Below, piece by piece: positions 34,640-42,466 of a stretch of DNA of 64,000 nt. Made by a program: the position numbers and the translations under genes. The stretch's first letter is position 1, and every line of letters starts with the position of its first letter. The stretch is from Sphingomonadales bacterium. Lineage in GTDB: Bacteria; Pseudomonadota; Alphaproteobacteria; Sphingomonadales; Sphingomonadaceae. The notes below the pieces were generated by a model that saw only the letters and a program-made list of their open reading frames with translations, was not told the DNA's origin and searched no databases. Where the stretch lies: contig JADJXT010000001.1 of NCBI GenBank assembly GCA_016720115.1, forward strand, positions 1,364,001 to 1,428,000, in the 5' to 3' direction.

Positions 34640-35611
34640 ATGAACCGGTTGTTCAAAGGGCTGCTGATTGCGGGCGGTCTGCTGTTCCTGATTATTGCGG
34701 GCAACTTCGTCCACGGATGGAATGCGGCAGGACCGCTGGCGAAAGAAACCCCGATTGTCATCAAATCGGGGGCGAGCATCCGTTCGGCAGCCGGCCAGCT
34801 GGAGGATATGGGCGCGATCAAATCCGCCGACGCCTTCGTCAATCGGGCCCGGATTTTCAGGGCATCAAGCACGATCAAGACCGGCGAGTTCCTGATCCCC
34901 GCGCATGCTTCAAACGCCGATATCCTCTCGATCCTTACCGGGGGGAAAACCGTGCAGCGCATGGTCACGGTGCCAGAGGGCATGCCGTCGATCATGGTCT
35001 ATGAACGGTTGATGGCGAATGACCGGCTGACCGGGAAGGTCGCGGTCCCTGCAGAGGGCTCTATCCTGCCCGATAGCTATGCCTTCGAAAAGGGCGAAGC
35101 GCGCGCCGCGGTGGTTGCACGCATGCAGGCCGCGATGAAGAAAACGATCGACGAGCTTTGGCCGAAGCGCAGCCCCGACACCGTCGTCAAGACGCCGAAG
35201 GAAGCGGTGACGCTCGCCTCCATTGTGGAGAAGGAAACATCAAAAAAATCCGAACTGCGTATGGTCGCTGGTGTCTATTCCAACCGGCTGAAAACCGGCA
35301 TGATGCTGCAAGCCGACCCGACGATCATCTATCCGATTACCAAGGGCAAGTCGCTGGGACGGCGCATCCGCCAGTCCGAAATCGCATCGGTGAACGACTA
35401 TAATACCTATTCGATGGTCGGCCTTCCCAAGGGGCCGATCGCCAATCCCTCGCGCGCGGCGATTGAGGCGGTGCTTAATCCCGAACGGACGAAGGCATTG
35501 TTCTTCGTCGCCGATGGCACCGGCGGGCATGTCTTCGCCAATACGCTCGAAGAGCATAATGCCAATGTCGAAAAATGGTACGCCATCCGCCGCGAGCGGG
35601 GGGAGATGTAA
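34640..35611 (+). CDS. mltG: Endolytic murein transglycosylase MltG
   Basis: A 323-residue inner-membrane protein that cuts nascent glycan strands and sets their length. One N-terminal membrane helix (about 5-22) leads into a YceG-like domain with VTVPEGMPS, LPDSYAF and the catalytic-region Glu in SIVEKETSK. QADPTIIYPITKG and YNTYSMVGLPKGPIANPS are hallmark blocks. The acpP-fabF-mltG order is conserved in many proteobacteria. Confidence 0.95.
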   Translation: MNRLFKGLLIAGGLLFLIIAGNFVHGWNAAGPLAKETPIVIKSGASIRSAAGQLEDMGAIKSADAFVNRARIFRASSTIKTGEFLIPAHASNADILSILTGGKTVQRMVTVPEGMPSIMVYERLMANDRLTGKVAVPAEGSILPDSYAFEKGEARAAVVARMQAAMKKTIDELWPKRSPDTVVKTPKEAVTLASIVEKETSKKSELRMVAGVYSNRLKTGMMLQADPTIIYPITKGKSLGRRIRQSEIASVNDYNTYSMVGLPKGPIANPSRAAIEAVLNPERTKALFFVADGTGGHVFANTLEEHNANVEKWYAIRRERGEM

Positions 35612-35621
35612 CTCCCCCCGC

Positions 35622-37568
35622 TTACGGCTCGGCGATGTTGAATGCGGCGGGAATGGGATCGAGCGCAGCCTGCAACGCTTCGACGGCGGCCTTGTCACCC
35701 TCGATCTTCAGCCCCGCCGCCTCAAGCTGGGCCAGCGGCATTTTGAGGAACAGCATCGCCAGATAAAGCTGGCGCGGGCCTGTAACCGTCGCATCCGGTG
35801 CAATGTGCGCTGCGTCCATTTCGCTCCGCAAAACAGCATTGCCGACGCTGATCTTTGCCTTTTCCTGCCGGTCCGCGATCACGAAATTGATCGCCAGCTT
35901 GCGGTTCTTGATGATGTCAGGGTTGAGCCTGGTCGACACGGAATCGAGCAACAGGGGCGTCGGTATGGCCGAGATCATGTCAACGCTCTGCGTTGCAATG
36001 CTGGCTGACAGGCCGTTTCGCAGATCGCGAGCCGCAGACAGATACTGGTTGCGCCAGATCGCCGATTCAGACTGATAGCCCTGCTGCTCGTAACTGTCGG
36101 CGAGCAGCGCCCTCGCTTCCGCATTTTTCGGATCGGAAAAGACAAGCTGGTTCAGCAGATCGGACGACCAGCGATAATCGCCTGCGTTCATCGCCATTTT
36201 GGCCTCGGCAAGCACCTTCGCGCTGCCGCCCATCGCCGCGACCATGCGCTTGCCGCGCTCCGCAGGCGGGTGCGGGTTCAGGTTGGCGGGGTTTGCATCG
36301 TACCAGCCCAGATAGCGCTGATAGACAGCCTTGGAATTGTGGCTGTAGGTGCCGTAATAGCCACGGTTGGACCATTGGCTGGAAAGGGCAGAGGGCGCCT
36401 TCAGTGTTTCGGCGATTTCGGTTGGCGTATGGCCACTGTTCATCAGCCGGACGGTCTGATCGTGCAGGAAACGGTAATTGTCGCGATGCCCGGCCAGCCA
36501 GCCCTCGACCTCTTTCTGGCCAAAGCGCGGCCAGCAATGGCTGGAGATGACGTTGTCGCTGCGCCCGGCGTACAGGTTGACCGCCTCGCCCAGATATTGC
36601 GACCATGCAAGCGCATCGCGCACTTTGGCTCCGCGCGGCGTGAGAATGTTGTGCAGCGTGCATGTCGCAAGCTCTGCGGCCAGAAACGTGCGGGCAGCTG
36701 GAATATAGACATTCATTTCCGAAGGCGCCTCGGTTTCGGGCGCCATCTGGAATTCCAGTTCCACGCCGTCGACGATGCGCTTCTCGCCCGTTTTCCGGAT
36801 GGTATCGGTAGGCGGCAGCAGCGTGATTTCGCCTCTGGCCGCACCCGGCCCGATGCCGCTCCCAATCGGGCCATGTTCGCCCGGTGCGATTCCCATGCCG
36901 AACTGGAAATTTGCGCGTCGGCTCATCGCTGCACCCGCCATGACATTTTCGGAGGCGGTTTCCTCGACGAAATGCTCGGGCGCGATAATCGTGACCTTGC
37001 CTGCCTTGATGTCGGTTTCGGTCGTAACCCCACGTACGCCGCCAAAATGGTCGGCATGGCTGTGGCTGTAGATCACGCCGGTGACCGGGCGGGGCCCCAG
37101 TTCCTTGTTGACCAGCTCCAGCGCGGCTGCGGCGGTTTCGCGCGTGGTCAGTGGATCGATCAGTATCCAGCCCGTTTGTCCCTTGATCACCGTCATGTTC
37201 GACATGTCGAAACCGCGGACCTGCCAGACATTGCCAGCCACCCTGAACAGCCCGTGGGCGCGCAGGATGCTCATGTGCCGCCACAGGCTGGGATTGACCG
37301 TTGCGGGCGCTTCGCCCTGCATCCAGCGATAGGCATCGAGGTTCCAGACCTCGTGGCCATCCTTGGCGCGGATGATCGGTTCGGCGCGCGTGGCGACAAA
37401 GCCCTGCTGCGCAAATTGCAGGTCGCGGCCGTCATCGGCGGGCAGGGCAGCCGCTTCGGCCTGTTGCGCGGCAATCGTTGCCGCACTGGCAGGCTTGGGT
37501 TCCAGTGCCGGTTCGGCGGCGAATGCGGGTGCGGCGGCCCCCAGCAGCAAAAGCGGAATCAGTCGCAT
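35622..37568 (-). CDS. Secreted alkyl sulfatase (metallo-beta-lactamase fold)
   Basis: A 648-residue protein with a signal peptide (about 1-18, ending AFA). The metallo-beta-lactamase domain carries HSHADHFGG and further His and Glu ligands such as the LGEAVNLYAG and SHCWPRFG regions. A dimerisation region and a C-terminal SCP2-like alkyl-binding domain (from about 525) complete the SdsA1/alkyl sulfatase architecture. The family hydrolyses primary alkyl sulfates such as dodecyl sulfate to the alcohol and sulfate. It is convergent with mltG, and the two stops are 10 bases apart. Confidence 0.92.
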   Translation of the reverse strand: MRLIPLLLLGAAAPAFAAEPALEPKPASAATIAAQQAEAAALPADDGRDLQFAQQGFVATRAEPIIRAKDGHEVWNLDAYRWMQGEAPATVNPSLWRHMSILRAHGLFRVAGNVWQVRGFDMSNMTVIKGQTGWILIDPLTTRETAAAALELVNKELGPRPVTGVIYSHSHADHFGGVRGVTTETDIKAGKVTIIAPEHFVEETASENVMAGAAMSRRANFQFGMGIAPGEHGPIGSGIGPGAARGEITLLPPTDTIRKTGEKRIVDGVELEFQMAPETEAPSEMNVYIPAARTFLAAELATCTLHNILTPRGAKVRDALAWSQYLGEAVNLYAGRSDNVISSHCWPRFGQKEVEGWLAGHRDNYRFLHDQTVRLMNSGHTPTEIAETLKAPSALSSQWSNRGYYGTYSHNSKAVYQRYLGWYDANPANLNPHPPAERGKRMVAAMGGSAKVLAEAKMAMNAGDYRWSSDLLNQLVFSDPKNAEARALLADSYEQQGYQSESAIWRNQYLSAARDLRNGLSASIATQSVDMISAIPTPLLLDSVSTRLNPDIIKNRKLAINFVIADRQEKAKISVGNAVLRSEMDAAHIAPDATVTGPRQLYLAMLFLKMPLAQLEAAGLKIEGDKAAVEALQAALDPIPAAFNIAEP

Positions 37569-37687
37569 AAGTCTCTCTCCCTCAACCAACACCTATGTCA
37601 GCAAGGCACGCTACCGCAACCCCAATTGATATCCTCCGGCCATCCCTCCGTCTTGCAGTCCTGCAGCGCAGCGCATAGGCCCGGTCC

Positions 37688-38206
37688 ATGCAGGAAACCG
37701 CCCCCATCATCGTCACCGCAACCCTGGGGAAGGCCGATCAGGCATGGGCCAATGCGCTGCGAGCGAGGCACTTCCCGCCGGAGCGAAACCATCTGCAGGC
37801 GCATATCACGCTGTTCCACCATCTGCCGCCAGCGCATTGGCCCGAAATCAAGGCGCGACTGGCCGGTCTGGCGCATGAATTTGCGCCGCCCGAAGCGTGG
37901 CTACGCGACGTCATGCTGCTCGGGCGCGGGGTGGCTTATCGGGTCGAATGCCCGGACCTATTGGCCATGCGTGAGGAACTGGCGGCGGATCTGCAGGGGC
38001 TTTTGACCCCGCAGGATCAGGCGACGCCGCGCCTGCACATCACCGTGCAGAACAAGGTTGAACCAGCGGCGGCGAAGGCATTGTTCGCCGAACTGTCAGC
38101 GGATTTCGAGCCGCGACCGCTGCAAATCACGGGGTTCGCCGCGCATTTTTATCGCGGCGGCCCGTGGGAACAAATTCAAAGCTGGAAGTTCAGCGGGCGG
38201 TGCTGA
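37688..38206 (+). CDS. 2H phosphoesterase superfamily protein (LigT/2'-5' RNA ligase-like)
   Basis: A 172-residue protein with two HxT motifs, HITLFHH (about 39-45) and HITVQN (about 117-122), the catalytic pair of 2H phosphoesterases. This family includes 2',3'-cyclic phosphodiesterases acting on RNA ends; the substrate here is unknown. Its 3' end overlaps the convergent membrane-protein gene by 17 bases. Confidence 0.88.
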   Translation: MQETAPIIVTATLGKADQAWANALRARHFPPERNHLQAHITLFHHLPPAHWPEIKARLAGLAHEFAPPEAWLRDVMLLGRGVAYRVECPDLLAMREELAADLQGLLTPQDQATPRLHITVQNKVEPAAAKALFAELSADFEPRPLQITGFAAHFYRGGPWEQIQSWKFSGRC

Positions 38207-38729
38207 GCGCGGTTTTTTCGCCCGTAACCTGGCCGATGGCCCAGCGCAGCGCGAGCAGGCCGACAAACCACATGGCATCGTTGATCGCGACGCCGCTGAC
38301 GATTTCGGCAGAGAAATTCTCTGCACCGCCGCCAATCTGGGCATAAGCGCGCAGCAGCACTTGATAGACGGCAAAGGCCGAGGCGAGCGCCGCAACGCTG
38401 CGCAGCACGCTGCCTTCGATCTTGCTCGCGACCATGCGGGCCACGCCAAATCCGGCGAGCGTCGCGGCAAGGATGGCGATGCCATGGCCCACCGCCTGCG
38501 CATCCCAGGGGAAGTTCATCAGCAGAAAACCGACCGCCTGATTGGCAGCCCACACCGCGCCGACCAGCGCGATGCCCGCCCGCCTGTCCAGCGTCAGCGC
38601 GGCGAGGGCGGCAATCGCGGCGAAAGGGAATACGCAGGCGAGCGCAAGGCTGCCCAATATGGTTGCACCAGCAAGCGTGGCAGGCCAGGCAGCGGTTTTC
38701 GGGTTCAGCAATTCATTTGCCATGATCAT
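38190..38729 (-). CDS. Membrane protein in the btuB riboswitch operon, possible B12-uptake component
   Basis: A 179-residue hydrophobic protein with about five membrane segments and few charges. One of the longer loops reads NQAVGFLLMNFPWDAQAVG. It has one Cys (C32). It lies 53 bases downstream of btuB on the same strand, so it should share the cobalamin riboswitch. No BtuCDF or other inner-membrane B12 carrier is visible here. A role as an inner-membrane cobalamin or precursor carrier (for example, like a small ECF S-component) is an inference from context only; I do not recognise the family with confidence. Confidence 0.8.
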   Translation of the reverse strand: MIMANELLNPKTAAWPATLAGATILGSLALACVFPFAAIAALAALTLDRRAGIALVGAVWAANQAVGFLLMNFPWDAQAVGHGIAILAATLAGFGVARMVASKIEGSVLRSVAALASAFAVYQVLLRAYAQIGGGAENFSAEIVSGVAINDAMWFVGLLALRWAIGQVTGEKTALSTAR

Positions 38730-38782
38730 ATTCCCTTTCAGTTCATATCAAGCGTAGCGGCGATTGCCGCCTCGTCAATTCC

Positions 38783-40621
38783 CTAAAACTTTGCGCGCAG
38801 CCCGAAATGGGCGTTGCGGCCATAGGCATTATAGCCCGCGACGGTCTGGTAATCGGCATCGAACAGATTTTCGACACGGCCGTAAAGTTCCAGATTTTTG
38901 GTCACCGGCACTGCCGCGCGGATGGTTGCCAGCGCAAAGCCATCAAGCCGGATCGAACCGCCAAAGCCGTCGCGGCTGTCGCCCACCATGCGCAGTGCCG
39001 CGCCCAGCTTGATCCTGTCGAACGCATTCCAGTCGACCGCCACATTCAGGCTGTGCACCGGGCGGCGCAGCAGGCGGCTATATGTCGCCACATTTTCCTG
39101 CCGACCCTCGCTGTCGGTGTAGCTGTAATTTGCCGAAAGCGTCATCCGCTCGCTGGGGCGTAGTTCGAGTTCGGCCTCGATGCCCTTGCCGCGCGAGCGG
39201 GCGATATTGTTGTAGAGATAGGATGACAGGTCGAAATCGATCTGGTGGCGGGTGCGCCGCTGCCATCCGGTCAGCGCCACCCGCACGCGGCGGTTGAGCA
39301 GCCATTGTTCGGCCCCGATTTCATAGCTTTTGGCCTCCTCCGGCTGAAGGTCCGGATCGCCGTAGAAACTGAAGAGCTGGTACAGCGTGGGTGCCTTGAA
39401 GCCTTCGGCATAGGCCGCGCGCAGCACCGCATCGTCGCCCACGCGCCATGCGGCATTGGCGCTGAAGGTCGCCTTGCTGCCATAGGTTTTGTGGTCGTCA
39501 ATGCGTGCGCCTCCGGTCAGGGTCAGCGCTTCGAACGGTTCGGCGACAAGCTGGACATAGCCGCCGCTGACATCGGCCTTGGCGGTCAGGAAGCCGTCGA
39601 AAAAGCGTGAGCGTTCATGCTCGGCACCGAACACCGCGCGCAGCCCAGCGGCCACTTCCCAATCGCCCTTATATTCGAAACGCTCGCGGCGTCCGCGGCT
39701 GAAGAAATCGGGCGCGACGGCGGTGGGGGAGGCGAAATTGTCGCGATCGATATCGTTGATGGTGAAGGCCAGAACATGCTTTACCGGCCCGGTCGACAGC
39801 TTGAGGCCTGCATAGCCCGCCAGTTGCTGTGCGGTGGAGTATTCGGCGGTGTCGGACAGGCTGTAAAAGGGCGGCGGAAAGCCGTCGAGGTCAGCACGGC
39901 CATCGGCAAAATATCCACGCAGGTCGATGGTGATGCTGTCCGACAAATCCACCTCGACGCGGCCGTTGGCGGCATATTGGCGATATCCGTCGGCTTCGCT
40001 GCCACTCGCTGCAGCCGAAATTCCGTCATCGTTGAAATAGCCGCCGCCAAGGCTCGCGCGGAACGCGCCGCTGCCATAACTGGCATTGCCGGCAAGCGTG
40101 AAACGGTCGTTGGTGCCATATTCGATCCGGCCGCGACCAGAGATGCCTTCATCGGGACGACGCGTGGTGATGTTGACAATGCCGCCGATCGCCTGGCTGC
40201 CCCAGGGAACCGAATTGGCGCCGCGCAAAATTTCGACGCTGTCGATATTGCCGGTCAACAGATTGGCAAAGTCAAAGCCGCCGCCGGGTGCCGCCGGGTC
40301 ATTGATCCTTACGCCATCGATCAACGCCAGCGTCTGCTCGCCCTCGGCCCCGCGGATGCGCACCGCCGAAAAGCCGCCAATCGGGCCGGTCTGGGTGACG
40401 GTAACGCCCGGCGTGGTCGCCAGAAGTTCGTCGATGGTTGAAAAGCCGCGCCTTTCTACGGCTTCGCTGTCGATCCGGGTGATTGCCTGACCGACGCTGC
40501 CGCTATCGCTTTCTACACCCGTTGCGGTGACGACGATTTCGGCTTTGTCCGTTGTTTCAGCGAGAAGCGGGGAGGGAAGCAGGGCGATGGCCGCTGCCGA
40601 CAGTTTCAGGAGATAGGTCAT
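38783..40621 (-). CDS. btuB: TonB-dependent vitamin B12 receptor BtuB
   Basis: A 612-residue outer-membrane beta-barrel with a signal peptide (about 1-21) and TonB box EIVVTATG. The plug domain follows (GFSTIDELLATTPGVTVTQTG, RIRGAEGEQTLALIDGVRIND), and the barrel ends in a C-terminal aromatic residue (AKF). Length and plug match BtuB. The upstream cobalamin riboswitch confirms the substrate class. Expression should fall when cobalamin is plentiful. Confidence 0.95.
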   Translation of the reverse strand: MTYLLKLSAAAIALLPSPLLAETTDKAEIVVTATGVESDSGSVGQAITRIDSEAVERRGFSTIDELLATTPGVTVTQTGPIGGFSAVRIRGAEGEQTLALIDGVRINDPAAPGGGFDFANLLTGNIDSVEILRGANSVPWGSQAIGGIVNITTRRPDEGISGRGRIEYGTNDRFTLAGNASYGSGAFRASLGGGYFNDDGISAAASGSEADGYRQYAANGRVEVDLSDSITIDLRGYFADGRADLDGFPPPFYSLSDTAEYSTAQQLAGYAGLKLSTGPVKHVLAFTINDIDRDNFASPTAVAPDFFSRGRRERFEYKGDWEVAAGLRAVFGAEHERSRFFDGFLTAKADVSGGYVQLVAEPFEALTLTGGARIDDHKTYGSKATFSANAAWRVGDDAVLRAAYAEGFKAPTLYQLFSFYGDPDLQPEEAKSYEIGAEQWLLNRRVRVALTGWQRRTRHQIDFDLSSYLYNNIARSRGKGIEAELELRPSERMTLSANYSYTDSEGRQENVATYSRLLRRPVHSLNVAVDWNAFDRIKLGAALRMVGDSRDGFGGSIRLDGFALATIRAAVPVTKNLELYGRVENLFDADYQTVAGYNAYGRNAHFGLRAKF

Positions 40622-40732
40622 ATGTTATCCTTCTTCATGACGTTGCATTCAAATGCCGTCACGCGAAGGAAACTCCCCAAAGAGCTTCGATCGATCGTCC
40701 GCGTTTTCCCGCACGGGCGAAGGACTGGCTGC

Positions 40733-40890
40733 AACAGGCAGGTCTCCTGGCTCCCGGGTCGTTGTTTGGCCCGACCTTCCCGTTTACACAGTGGTCATTT
40801 CGGGCTTCACTATCCGGTCACAGTTGCGGGTACAGCGCCGCAATTTCAACGGCTTCCCTTTTCACCCCGATTCCCGGGGCACCTGTCACG
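40733..40890 (-). ncRNA. Cobalamin riboswitch upstream of btuB
   Basis: Read on the minus strand the region carries the conserved blocks of the cobalamin aptamer in order: AGGTGCC near 40885, GGGAAGCC and GCGGCGCTGTACCC in the centre, CCGGATAG, CCACTG, GGGAAGG, and the B12 box GAGCCAGGAGACCTGCC at 40737-40753. The box lies about 116 bases before the btuB start. A hairpin (TGACG with CGTCA) near the ribosome site could be the expression platform. Exact ends are approximate. Confidence 0.92.
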
Positions 40891-40931
40891 CAGAGGCGGG
40901 TAGGAAGCTATTTTTGCCGAGTCAACCATTG

Positions 40932-41024
40932 TGTCATCCCCGCGGAAGCGGGGATCCATGGTCTGACATCGAGGTTTAAACGCAAACTTCAGGCCATGGA
41001 CCCCCGATCAAGTCGGGGGTGACA
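40932..41024. repeat. Intergenic palindromic repeat, longer subfamily
   Basis: It runs from TGTCATCCCCGCGGAAGCGG to GTCGGGGGTGACA, with the inner block CAGGCCATGGA shared only with the copy at 54791-54900. It sits between the riboswitch and the 3' end of the holin gene. With the riboswitch it accounts for most of the 425-base gap. Confidence 0.8.
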
Positions 41025-41046
41025 TCGTGTGTCCTTTTTCAGGCAC

Positions 41047-41460
41047 TCACCGCTCCATTCCCTTGGCCTTGCCCCATTGCCGTGCGGCGGTGTAGCCCAG
41101 ATAGCCGGTGCCAAAGAGCGCGTAGAGCGGCTCGGGCAGGCCCGAAAGATAGGCATTCATCCCCGCCGCAATGTCGAGTGCCGCTTGCGGGCGGAAGGCG
41201 GCGATCAGGCCCATCGGCAGCGACCAGAGGATGATCGCGTACATCACATAGAGGAAGCTGGGCCGCGCGCGGCTGGTCCACGGATCGGGAGATTGCGCCT
41301 CGGCAAGGATCGCCGATAGCTGGGTGCGCAGCGTTTCCAGTTCCTGGCTGCCCTGCAATTTGATGAGTTCGATCTTGGCCGCGTCGCGCGCCTTGGGATC
41401 GGGGATCAGCTTGTCGATCAGCGCGGCGATCGGGCCGATCAGGGTTTCGATTATCGCCAT
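41047..41460 (-). CDS. Holin of the gene-transfer-agent type (3TM holin)
   Basis: A 137-residue protein. An N-terminal amphipathic region (IETLIGPIAALIDKLIPDPKARDAA) is followed by a helix with LKLQ-like spacing. Two hydrophobic segments with aromatic residues (FLYVMYAIILWSLPMGLIAA and PLYALFGTGYLGYTAARQWG) follow. This is the layout of the family named for gene-transfer-agent release holins. ATG at 41460 is preferred; the longer frame reads through a repeat. It lies downstream of the endolysin on the same strand. Confidence 0.82.
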   Translation of the reverse strand: MAIIETLIGPIAALIDKLIPDPKARDAAKIELIKLQGSQELETLRTQLSAILAEAQSPDPWTSRARPSFLYVMYAIILWSLPMGLIAAFRPQAALDIAAGMNAYLSGLPEPLYALFGTGYLGYTAARQWGKAKGMER

Positions 41461-41510
41461 GTTTTTCTCCAAAGTTCTTACCAGGTTTTCACCTGAAACA
41501 TCTCTTCTCT

Positions 41511-41597
41511 CGTCATTCCCGCGAAGGCGGGAATCCAACTCCTGCTATCAAAATTTACACTGCAGGGGTTGGGCCCCCGCCTTCGCGGGGGTGACGA
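41511..41597. repeat. Intergenic palindromic repeat, 87-bp subfamily
   Basis: It carries the same CGTCATTCCCGCGAAGGCGG start, AAATTTACA centre and CGCGGGGGTGACGA end as the copy at 21859-21945. It fills the gap between the endolysin and holin genes and ends eight bases before the endolysin stop. Confidence 0.85.
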
Positions 41598-41604
41598 AGG
41601 CTGG

Positions 41605-42168
41605 TCAGGAAGGCGCTGCGCCACCGATCCGGTTGGCAAGCCAGCCATAGACAAAGGCTTCCTGCGAGGGCCGGGCCTCTGCAATGTTGATGTAATGCGC
41701 GCCCTGCAGCGCCTCGACCGCCTTGAGCAGCACCGACTCCCCACCAGCACCGCGTTTGCGCAGAAAGGCCTGAAGTGCCCCTATCGTTGCCGGGCCGATC
41801 TGCCGATCTATGGCAAGGTCGGCATAATCGCGCCCTTCGCGGTTCAGGGCATTGAGCCCGCGTTGCAGGAAGGCTGTGGCGGTTCCCGTGCCCATGTTGA
41901 TGCCGGTGTCGAACAGTTCGGCGGCGAGGGCAGGGGCGTGGGCGGCAATTTCGTCAAAGCGCGGTTTGAACCAGTAGAGCCTTTTGTAGATGGCGGCGGC
42001 ATCGTTGCGCGGCAAGGCTCGCATGTCCCCTGCATAGCCCTGCCGTTTTGCAACCGCCGCGGTAATGCCCCAGTTGGTCGGCCCGCCGCGATCTGCGGGA
42101 TGGTTTACATATCCGCCCTCGCGCGCGATCACGTCGTCGATCAGTTCGTCGATATTCGCTATGCCCAT
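41605..42168 (-). CDS. Glycoside hydrolase 108 family endolysin (N-acetylmuramidase)
   Basis: A 187-residue muramidase-like protein. The catalytic Glu17 lies in EGGYVNHPADRGGPTNWGIT, the hallmark of the GH108 N-terminal domain, with a peptidoglycan-binding-like C-terminal half (IDRQIGPATIGALQAFLRKR). No signal peptide is seen, so export would depend on the holin. AAAGGATGG precedes the ATG. Upstream is the element shared with the XRE/DUF6456 divergon. Endolysin then holin is the order of gene-transfer-agent lysis genes. Confidence 0.87.
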   Translation of the reverse strand: MGIANIDELIDDVIAREGGYVNHPADRGGPTNWGITAAVAKRQGYAGDMRALPRNDAAAIYKRLYWFKPRFDEIAAHAPALAAELFDTGINMGTGTATAFLQRGLNALNREGRDYADLAIDRQIGPATIGALQAFLRKRGAGGESVLLKAVEALQGAHYINIAEARPSQEAFVYGWLANRIGGAAPS

Positions 42169-42191
42169 GATCCATCCTTTCGCGAATCATG

Positions 42192-42220
42192 ATAACCAAT
42201 ATGGTTATATGTAGGACAGT
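42192..42220 (-). promoter_or_regulatory. Operator-like palindrome plus 13-nt element upstream of the endolysin gene
   Basis: The palindrome ATAACC-AATAT-GGTTAT (42192-42208) abuts, on the minus strand, ACTGTCCTACATA (42208-42220). The same 13 bases and the same ATAACC-N5-GGTTWT site occur at 52201-52231, also oriented toward the downstream gene. It is 24-52 bases upstream of the endolysin start, where a promoter is expected. Confidence 0.7.
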
Positions 42221-42254
42221 AAAAAATCCAAAATAATGTGCCTTTCACTCATTT

Positions 42255-42341
42255 CGTCACCCCCGCGAAGGCGGGAATCCAGCCCCTGCCGACTAAATTT
42301 ACACCATCGGCGTTGGATCCCCGCCTTCGCGGGGGTGACGA
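42255..42341. repeat. Intergenic palindromic repeat, 87-bp subfamily
   Basis: A copy with CGTCACCCCCGCGAAGGCGG at the left and CGCGGGGGTGACGA at the right, and AAATTTACA inside. It occupies the middle of the 298-base gap between the endolysin and the acyl-CoA dehydrogenase genes, between the two operator-like sites. Confidence 0.85.
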
Positions 42342-42374
42342 AGCAAGTGGCGGAAGCAGTCGGCTAACATCTTT

Positions 42375-42392
42375 TTTAATCGCGCGATTAAA
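42375..42392. promoter_or_regulatory. Palindromic operator-like site TTTAATCG-CG-CGATTAAA
   Basis: A perfect 18-base palindrome 74 bases before the first acyl-CoA dehydrogenase gene. Its eight-base arms are identical to those at 10756-10775. It probably binds the same dimeric repressor and controls the four-gene operon that follows. Confidence 0.65.
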
Positions 42393-42466
42393 TCTTGTTG
42401 CCCGGCGCCCTGAATGGCGTATTGAAGAATCGATAACTGCCGAAGGCATGACAGGAGAGGCCCCCG

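Noticed and set aside
40622..41046. Possible small genes in the btuB upstream region
   Set aside because: The open frames there follow the riboswitch and a palindromic repeat; none has a ribosome site or resembles a protein.
41047..42168. A prophage remnant
   Set aside because: Only lysis genes are present, with no integrase, attachment site, terminase, capsid or tail gene within the surrounding sequence; a GTA lysis module fits better.
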